6,839 nt of DNA, taken from NCBI GenBank assembly GCA_019245555.1, contig JAFARH010000313.1, positions 1 through 6,839 of the forward strand, written 5' to 3'. The translations under genes were made by a program, and so were the position numbers. Below the pieces are notes generated by a model. That model had not been told where the DNA came from, ran no database searches, and saw only the letters and a list, made by a program, of their open reading frames with translations. Shown here piece by piece: positions 1 through 6,839 of this stretch. This DNA is from Betaproteobacteria bacterium. Lineage in GTDB: Bacteria > Pseudomonadota > Gammaproteobacteria > Burkholderiales > SG8-39. Numbering within the stretch: position 1 is the stretch's first letter; each line of letters starts with the position of its first letter.

Positions 1-478
1 CGACATCGAGGCCGATCAGCTCGCCGAGGCGCAAGCCTGATGAATAGAGCAGCTCGAACATTGCGCGGTCGCGTACCGCCATGGGCTTCGCGTCTTTCTC
101 CACATCCAAGAGCCGCTGCGTCGCCTCCACCGAAAGCGCCTTCGGCAAAGGCCGCCCGGCCTTCGGCGCGCGGATGCCGACCACCGGATTCACCGCGAAA
201 TCTCTATGGCGGCCGAGCCAGCGGAACCAGCCGCGCCAGGCGCTGAGGATGAGCGCGAGCGTGCGCGGCGAGAGGCCCTTTGCATGGAGCATCGCGATGG
301 AACGGCGAACCTCGGCCGGCTCGAGCGCCTGGAGAGGTTTGCCGTCGCGCAGCGCGAGCAGCACATCGATGGCGCGTGCGTAGTTGGACAGCGTCGCCGG
401 AGAAAGGCGGCGCTCATGCTTCAGCGCATCGAGATATTCGTGCGCGAGCTTAAAGTCGTGCGGTAATGCCTGCGGCAC
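1..478 (-). CDS. xerC: Tyrosine recombinase XerC, N-terminal part (3' end outside window)
   Basis: Site-specific tyrosine recombinase that, with XerD, resolves chromosome dimers at dif during division. The visible 159 residues hold the N-terminal SAM-like core-binding domain (about residues 8-90, with HERRLSPATLSNY near 20-32 and LSAWRGWFRWLGRH near 78-91). The start of the catalytic domain follows, including SSGLRLGELIGLD, whose Arg150 corresponds to the first catalytic arginine of the family (about 148 in E. coli XerC). The other catalytic residues (Lys, HxxR, His/Trp, Tyr) would lie beyond position 1, so activity cannot be judged. A GTG at 476-478 is chosen as start because it gives the expected spacing to the first helix; a TTG at 488-490 is a weaker alternative. 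The gene overlaps the end of the DUF484 gene by 29 bases, implying cotranscription. The dapF-DUF484-xerC order is known from many proteobacteria and argues for XerC rather than XerD. Confidence 0.92.
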   Translation of the reverse strand, partial: MPQALPHDFKLAHEYLDALKHERRLSPATLSNYARAIDVLLALRDGKPLQALEPAEVRRSIAMLHAKGLSPRTLALILSAWRGWFRWLGRHRDFAVNPVVGIRAPKAGRPLPKALSVEATQRLLDVEKDAKPMAVRDRAMFELLYSSGLRLGELIGLDV

Positions 479-1094
479 AGAGCTCGCCAATCCGGCGCAG
501 GTACAGCGTGCCCATGTCGGGATAGAAGCGCTGGGCGTCTTCGCTGCCGAGCGCGAGAAGGCCAAAGACGCTGGTCTGGCCGAGCGGCACGAGCGCGATA
601 GAGCGGATGTGCTCGGCCGTGTCGCGGAACCAGGTAGTGAAGGCGTTACCTTGCGCGGGTCCGCACTGCGGCGCTCCCATGAGCGACGCCTGCTCCCGTT
701 GCTTGGCATCGACCTCCTGCGCCTCGCTGAAGTCAGCCGGCACGCTTTTGCCCCAAACGCGCAGCACGACATGCGGCACGGCGAAGTCTTCCTTCAGATG
801 GAAGTAGAGCGAGCTCGTGAGCGCCGGAAAATCTCGCGCGCCGGCGAGCGCGACCGAGAGGCGATGCACCTTCTCGCTGATGGCGTCGTTGTCCTCGCCG
901 AACTTCATCAGCTCCGAGAGCTTGCCCTCGAGCTGCTTCGCCTTCTCGCGCAATGCCACGGTTTGCCGCTCGGCGAGCGGAATGGCGCGGCCGCCATAGG
1001 GATGCGGCACGTGGATCTTTTCGAGAAGGTCGGGATGCTGGTCGAAGAACTGCGGGTTGTCGCGGAGGAAACGGGCAAGCTCGTCTGCGTTCAT
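450..1094 (-). CDS. DUF484 family protein (GAF-like)
   Basis: A 214-residue protein of the DUF484 family (YigA in E. coli), whose biochemical role is not established. The N-terminus follows the family pattern: a short helical region with LRDNPQFFDQHPDLL (about 9-23), then PLAERQTVALREKAKQLE (about 39-56), which looks like a short coiled coil leading into a GAF-like domain (about 70-210). No catalytic residues are recognisable and there is no signal peptide or membrane segment, so it is probably cytoplasmic. The ATG at 1092-1094 lies 7 bases after the dapF stop, with a modest AAGAG upstream as ribosome binding site. The TAA stop at 450-452 lies inside the xerC start region. Position between dapF and xerC is the classical location for this family and supports the family call; a role linked to XerC or to the envelope is only a guess from context. 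Confidence 0.9.
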   Translation of the reverse strand: MNADELARFLRDNPQFFDQHPDLLEKIHVPHPYGGRAIPLAERQTVALREKAKQLEGKLSELMKFGEDNDAISEKVHRLSVALAGARDFPALTSSLYFHLKEDFAVPHVVLRVWGKSVPADFSEAQEVDAKQREQASLMGAPQCGPAQGNAFTTWFRDTAEHIRSIALVPLGQTSVFGLLALGSEDAQRFYPDMGTLYLRRIGELCAAGITARL

Positions 1095-1101
1095 TGGGCT
1101 C

Positions 1102-1884
1102 TTATGTTTCCAGCGTACCGTCGAAGACGGTTTCGGCCGGGCCTTTCATGATCACGGCATTGTCGCCGCCCGCCCAAGAGATGGTCAACGCTCCGCCGCG
1201 CGTCTCCACGCGCACCGGCGACTCCAGGCGCTGCTGCGAGATGCCGGCGACTACCGCGGCGCAGGCGCCGGTGCCGCACGACAGCGTCTCGCCGGAGCCG
1301 CGCTCCCATACGCGGAGCTTGATGTGGTTCCGGTCGAGCACCTGCGCGTAGCCCGCGTTCACTCCCTGCGGGAATCGCGAGTGATGCTCTAGCCGCGAGC
1401 CCTCGGTCGTCACCGGCGCCGAGTCCACGTTAGGCACGAACTGGACGGCGTGCGGGTTGCCCATCGAGACGATCGCGACCTCGGCGATGTCTAGGTTTTC
1501 CACGCCGGAGTAGACGGGCCTCCCCATGTCCACGCTTACTTCGCCGTCCGCTTCGAGCCTCGGTCGGATCAGGCCGCCGAGTGTCTCGACCGAGATCTCG
1601 CGCTTCTCGGTCATGCCGCGCCCGTGCACGAACTTCACGAAGCAGCGCGCGCCGTTGCCGCATTGCTCCACCTCGCCGCCATCGGCATTGAAGATCCGGT
1701 AGCGGAAATCGGCTCCGGCCGATTGCGGCTTCTCGATCACCAGGATCTGGTCGCAGCCGACGCCGCGGTGGCGATCGGCGATCTTCCGCAGTTGCTCGCG
1801 CGTGAGCGCAAATGGCCGAGCCGTAAAGTCCAGGACGACAAAGTCGTTGCCGGTGCCTTGCATCTTGGTGAATGGGAGCTTCAC
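1102..1884 (-). CDS. dapF: Diaminopimelate epimerase DapF
   Basis: Cofactor-independent epimerase converting LL- to meso-diaminopimelate, the precursor of lysine and the cross-linking residue of peptidoglycan; cytoplasmic. The 260-residue protein has the typical start ([13 protein letters not shown], about 7-19), the first catalytic cysteine in [10 protein letters not shown] (Cys75), MGNPHAVQF (141-149), and the second catalytic cysteine in [15 protein letters not shown] (Cys203). Both halves of the pseudo-symmetric fold are therefore present. It is somewhat short for the family (E. coli about 274); the missing residues fall in the loop between MGRP (about 120-123) and VSMGNPH (about 139-145), away from the catalytic cysteines. 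Translation starts with GTG at 1882-1884, overlapping the upstream oxidoreductase stop as GTGA. The next in-frame ATG (codon 8) would remove conserved N-terminal residues. No clear Shine-Dalgarno precedes the GTG, so coupling to the upstream gene is likely. Confidence 0.96.
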   Translation of the reverse strand: MKLPFTKMQGTGNDFVVLDFTARPFALTREQLRKIADRHRGVGCDQILVIEKPQSAGADFRYRIFNADGGEVEQCGNGARCFVKFVHGRGMTEKREISVETLGGLIRPRLEADGEVSVDMGRPVYSGVENLDIAEVAIVSMGNPHAVQFVPNVDSAPVTTEGSRLEHHSRFPQGVNAGYAQVLDRNHIKLRVWERGSGETLSCGTGACAAVVAGISQQRLESPVRVETRGGALTISWAGGDNAVIMKGPAETVFDGTLET

Positions 1885-2804
1885 GCGAATTTTTGCAGGC
1901 GTTCGCGCACAAGTCGGCCGACGGTAAGCGCCAGCTCGAGCGCGCGGCGTCCCTGGGAGCCATCGATCTCAGCAGCAGAGTTCTTGCGCACGGCGGTTGC
2001 GAAGGCAGCGGCTTGGTCGGCCAACGCATCGCCGCCGGGATGGGTCTCATCGATCTGCTCGATCTCACCCTTTGCGCTGCGCACGTAGCGCAGCTTCCCG
2101 GCCTGCAGGTCGGCGGAGACGTAGAGGCCGGGTTGAAATACCCGCAGCTTGCGCACGGCGGTCTGGCTGACGCGACTCGCCGAGAGACTCGCGACGCAGC
2201 CGTTCTCGAATTCGATGCGTGCGTTGGCGATGTCGATGTCGTTCGTCACCACGCGAAACCCGAGCGCGCTGACGTTCGAGGGCTCTGCCCGCGCGAGTGA
2301 ACAGGCGAGATCGAGGTCGTGGATCATCAAGTCGAGCACAACATCGACCTCCGCGCCCCGCTGCTTGAACGCGGCCAGCCGCTCGCTCTCGATGAAGATC
2401 GGCCGCTCCATGCGCTTGGCGAGCGCCCGAAACGCTTTGTTGTAGCGCTCGACATGCCCCGTCTGCAATACGAGCTGCTTCCGCGCGGCGAGCTCGATCA
2501 GCTCGTCCGCTTCGGCGAGCGTGGTGGCGATCGGCTTCTCGATCAGAAGATGCATACCCTGCTGCAGGCACTCACGTGCCACCGCGTGGTGGCGATCGGT
2601 CGGCACTGCAACGACTGCCGCGTCGACTTTGCCGAACAGCTCGCGATGATTGATCAACGGCTCCGTGTCGAGCTTGCTGGCCAACGCGGAAGCGCGTGCG
2701 CTATCGGCGTCGACCACCGCGACAAGCTTGGCGCCGCGCAGCGCGGCGAACTTCTCGGCGTGGTAGCGGCCCATGTGGCCGGCGCCAATCACGGCAATCT
2801 TCAA
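1881..2804 (-). CDS. Gfo/Idh/MocA family NAD(P)-dependent oxidoreductase, possibly UDP-GlcNAc 3-dehydrogenase-like
   Basis: A 307-residue sugar-dehydrogenase-type protein. The N-terminal Rossmann domain carries [11 protein letters not shown] (GxGxxG at 7-12), an acidic residue ending the second strand (VVDAD, about 30-34), AVPTDRHH (66-73) and the family EKP motif (89-91). The C-terminal half has GHVERYNKA (116-124) and DLMIHDLDL (158-166), whose histidine is in the usual catalytic region. I start it at TTG 2802-2804, which overlaps the upstream acyltransferase stop as TTGA and has GAGG five bases upstream. The first in-frame ATG, at codon 11, would destroy the nucleotide-binding motif; a long open frame continues upstream but only shadows the acyltransferase. 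The GHVERYN motif and position beside lipid A acyltransferases resemble GnnA-type UDP-N-acetylglucosamine 3-dehydrogenases, which act with a transaminase (GnnB) to make 3-amino lipid A precursors. That substrate is inferred; other sugar or polyol substrates remain possible. Confidence 0.88.
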   Translation of the reverse strand: MKIAVIGAGHMGRYHAEKFAALRGAKLVAVVDADSARASALASKLDTEPLINHRELFGKVDAAVVAVPTDRHHAVARECLQQGMHLLIEKPIATTLAEADELIELAARKQLVLQTGHVERYNKAFRALAKRMERPIFIESERLAAFKQRGAEVDVVLDLMIHDLDLACSLARAEPSNVSALGFRVVTNDIDIANARIEFENGCVASLSASRVSQTAVRKLRVFQPGLYVSADLQAGKLRYVRSAKGEIEQIDETHPGGDALADQAAAFATAVRKNSAAEIDGSQGRRALELALTVGRLVRERLQKFA

Positions 2805-3658
2805 TAGAACCTCGGCTCGCCTTCGGGCCGCGTCTTGAATCGCTTGTGCAGCCAGTGGTACTGCTCGGGCATCTCCAGCACGCGCTCCTCGATGAACGCC
2901 ATCATCCGGCGAGCGTCGGTCTTCTCGTCGCCGCTCGGAAAATCGCGCCAGGCGGGATAGAACTGTGCCACATACCCGCCGTGCGGCAGCATGCGCGCCA
3001 CGCAGGGCACGACCTGTGCACCGGTCGAGCGTGCGATCGCCGAGAGTCCGGTGGCTGTGGCAGCCGGCACGCCGAAGAACGGGACGAAGGTCGTGCCTTT
3101 CCTGCCGAAGTCGAGATCGGGCAGGTAATAGAACGGGATTCCATCCTTGATCCAGCGCAGCACTTTGCGCAGGCCCTGCTGGCGCGACACGATGTGCGGC
3201 TGGAATCGCGTGCGGCTTTTGAGCAATAGGCGATCGAGCACCGGATCCTTCTGGTGCGAATAGAGCGACGAAAGGTTCCCTTCCATGGAGAGGCGAATGC
3301 CGGCTGCGTCGAGGCCGGCAAAATGCGGCGCCAGCACGATGACGTGCTCGCCTGCGGCGCGGAGATGCTCCAGCCCCTCGAGCCGCACCATCGCACGGAT
3401 GCGCTCCGGAGATCCCCACCATAGGACCGCGCGATCGACGAAGGCTCGACAAAAGCAGCGGAACGCACCTCGCGCCAACCGCTCGCGTTCGGCGGGCAAC
3501 ATGACAGGAAAACATTTTTCCAGGTTGATGCGCGTTACGCGCCGGCGCTCGGGAATCAGCCAGTAGAGGAGTGCGCCGACACCATTGCCGATCGCGGTGA
3601 GTGCGCGGAACGGCAATCCGTGCACAAGCCACATCAGCGCAAAGACGATGCGACTCAT
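2801..3658 (-). CDS. LpxL/LpxM-family lipid A acyltransferase (second copy)
   Basis: A 285-residue member of the lysophospholipid/lipid A (HtrB/LpxL/LpxM) acyltransferase family, which transfers acyl chains from acyl-ACP to lipid A precursors at the inner face of the cytoplasmic membrane. A hydrophobic N-terminal segment (about 3-34) likely anchors it. The catalytic HX4D motif is in LAPHFAGLDAAG (His112, Asp117). YYLPDLDFGRKGTTFVPFFG (177-196) is the second conserved block, and PEQYHWLHKRFKTRP (264-278) the C-terminal signature. The ATG at 3656-3658 forms an ATGA overlap with the stop of the preceding acyltransferase; an upstream GTG-initiated extension of 23 residues is non-conserved and rejected. 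It differs clearly from the neighbour at 3655-4494 in its motif (HX4D against HX4E) and elsewhere, so the two are diverged paralogues, probably with different acyl position or chain specificity. Which one acts first cannot be told from sequence. Confidence 0.93.
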   Translation of the reverse strand: MSRIVFALMWLVHGLPFRALTAIGNGVGALLYWLIPERRRVTRINLEKCFPVMLPAERERLARGAFRCFCRAFVDRAVLWWGSPERIRAMVRLEGLEHLRAAGEHVIVLAPHFAGLDAAGIRLSMEGNLSSLYSHQKDPVLDRLLLKSRTRFQPHIVSRQQGLRKVLRWIKDGIPFYYLPDLDFGRKGTTFVPFFGVPAATATGLSAIARSTGAQVVPCVARMLPHGGYVAQFYPAWRDFPSGDEKTDARRMMAFIEERVLEMPEQYHWLHKRFKTRPEGEPRFY

Positions 3659-4494
3659 TTCGGCGGGGCCTCGGCTCCGGCAGGAATTTTGTAACGGTTG
3701 TAGCCCCACAGGTACTGCTCCGGGCATTCGGCGATCAGCTCTTCCAGCGCGCGATTCATGCGCCGCGTTGCGCTCTCACCCGCGCGTGCCTCGGGCAGCC
3801 TTCGCACGGTGATCGAGTAGCCCTGGCCGCGGGGCAACCGCTTGGCGAAGGCGAGATAGCAGGCGACGTTGTCGCGCTCTGCGAGCTTCGCCGCGAGCGT
3901 CATGGTGTAAGCAGGACGCCCGAAGAAATCGCTCCATTCGCCCTCGCCGACGCCCGGCACCTGGTCCGGCAGGAGCCCGATCGCTTCGCCACGCTTCGCT
4001 GCAGAGAGGATCTCGCGCACGCCGCCGAAGTCAGCCGACACGAGGCGCACGTTCGAGCGGCCGCGGCCTTCGCGCATGAGCGGATCGAGCCAGGCCGCCT
4101 TCGGGCGGCGATAGAGCACGGTGATGGGCATGCGGCTCGCCGCATATTGCGCGGCGGCTTCGAACGCACCCATGTGCGGTGTGAGGAAAAGGATCGCCTT
4201 GCCCGCTTTCTGCTCGGCGTACGCCTCGTCGGCACCTGGCGTCTCCTTCACCAGCGCGGCCACCTCTGCATGCGGTCGCAGCCACAGTGCCGGCAACTCC
4301 GTGATCATCTGGCCCGCAGCAGCGATTGCGCCGCGTCGCACGCGAGCATCGCTATAGCGCGCAGCGCTCAGGTTCTCGCGCAGGTGCCGGCGATACGTGG
4401 GTGACATCCCATAGATCATCCAGCCGAGGACACTTCCCAACCGATGCAGAACCCCGAGCGGAAGCGCTGCGAACAGGCGAAAAAGTGTGCGCAT
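3655..4494 (-). CDS. LpxL-family lipid A acyltransferase (first copy)
   Basis: A 279-residue lipid A late acyltransferase of the HtrB/LpxL type, acting at the inner membrane with acyl-ACP as donor. The N-terminal hydrophobic stretch (about 3-30) is a likely membrane anchor, followed by YRRHLRENL (34-42), a family block. The catalytic HX4E motif is in [16 protein letters not shown] (His107, Glu112). [17 protein letters not shown] (171-187) with [10 protein letters not shown] (190-199) forms the second conserved block, and [14 protein letters not shown] (258-271) the C-terminal signature typical of betaproteobacterial copies. I choose ATG 4492-4494; a TTG directly upstream at 4495-4497 would add one residue. 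AAGAG about seven bases upstream is a plausible ribosome binding site. This is the first gene of the leftward series and sits 77 bases from divergent metK, so its promoter should lie in or near that gap. Confidence 0.94.
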   Translation of the reverse strand: MRTLFRLFAALPLGVLHRLGSVLGWMIYGMSPTYRRHLRENLSAARYSDARVRRGAIAAAGQMITELPALWLRPHAEVAALVKETPGADEAYAEQKAGKAILFLTPHMGAFEAAAQYAASRMPITVLYRRPKAAWLDPLMREGRGRSNVRLVSADFGGVREILSAAKRGEAIGLLPDQVPGVGEGEWSDFFGRPAYTMTLAAKLAERDNVACYLAFAKRLPRGQGYSITVRRLPEARAGESATRRMNRALEELIAECPEQYLWGYNRYKIPAGAEAPPK

Positions 4495-4571
4495 CAATCG
4501 CTCTTATACCGTCGGGAAACAGTACAAATTTGATATCCTTGCGGCCTTCTCCAAGGGAGCTAGCCGGCGCA
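4495..4571. promoter_or_regulatory. Divergent intergenic region between the lipid A acyltransferase operon and metK
   Basis: The only non-coding gap of note, 77 bases between two divergent starts. It must carry, at least in part, the promoters for both the leftward operon and metK. It contains an AT-rich patch (about 4523-4537) unlike its surroundings, with two adjacent short perfect palindromes, CAAATTTG (4525-4532) and GATATC (4532-4537). On the minus strand TATAAG (plus 4503-4508) resembles a -10 element but lies only 8 bases before the acyltransferase ATG and has no good -35 partner. On the plus strand TATCCT (4534-4539) is a weak -10 candidate, also without a clear -35. AAGGGAG (4553-4559) is the metK ribosome binding site, 12 bases before the ATG, slightly far. 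I recognise no SAM or SAH riboswitch; the gap is short for one. Confidence 0.45.

Positions 4572-6839
<2,268 letters not shown>

Noticed and set aside
384..1151. 255-codon plus-strand open frame opposite DUF484 and xerC
   Set aside because: Its composition is that of an antisense shadow and it runs through three well-supported minus-strand gene regions.
2805..3632. Long open frame extending the oxidoreductase upstream to give a 583-residue protein
   Set aside because: The extra N-terminal part is arginine-rich, unlike any domain, and lies wholly over the acyltransferase in another frame. The Rossmann fold begins precisely at the TTG at 2804, which has a good ribosome binding site.
4503..4508. 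TATAAG on the minus strand as the -10 box of the lipid A operon
   Set aside because: It is only 8 bases from the start codon, overlaps the likely ribosome binding site, and no -35-like hexamer sits at 15-19 bases.
4495..4571. SAM-II or SAH riboswitch upstream of metK
   Set aside because: The leader is at most 77 bases and shared with a divergent promoter, and I could not trace the pseudoknot or conserved core of either class. A covariance-model search would settle it.

Overview
The window is a compact, GC-rich proteobacterial chromosome segment. Gene content and order (a run metK / two LpxL-type acyltransferases / dapF / DUF484 / xerC) and protein style (for example the C-terminal [12 protein letters not shown] of the first acyltransferase) point to a betaproteobacterium, probably Burkholderiales or a close uncultured relative. 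No phage, IS, CRISPR, tRNA or rRNA signal was found. The only non-coding stretch of note is the 77-base divergent region at 4495-4571.

Minus strand, 4494 down to 1: a tightly packed six-gene series. It reads first LpxL-family acyltransferase, second LpxL-family acyltransferase, a Gfo/Idh/MocA NAD(P)-dependent oxidoreductase, dapF (diaminopimelate epimerase), a DUF484 protein, and the N-terminal half of xerC, cut by the window edge. The first three junctions are 4-base overlaps (ATGA, TTGA, GTGA), then a 7-base gap, then a 29-base overlap. This strongly suggests one transcript with translational coupling. The themes are cell-envelope construction (lipid A acylation, meso-diaminopimelate for peptidoglycan and lysine) and chromosome dimer resolution. 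The oxidoreductase is the unexpected member. Its position beside lipid A acyltransferases and its GHVERYN motif resemble the UDP-GlcNAc 3-dehydrogenase (GnnA) type, but this is inference.

Plus strand, 4572 to the right edge: metK (S-adenosylmethionine synthetase), then after 10 bases and an excellent Shine-Dalgarno sequence, a gene closely resembling LigM/DesA, the tetrahydrofolate-dependent aryl-O-demethylases of the GcvT fold. It is cut off at the right edge. If the assignment holds, the second enzyme moves a methyl group from a methoxylated substrate (for example a lignin-derived aromatic acid) to tetrahydrofolate. 5-Methyl-THF then feeds methionine synthesis, and MetK makes SAM. This metK-demethylase pairing is the most interesting feature of the window.
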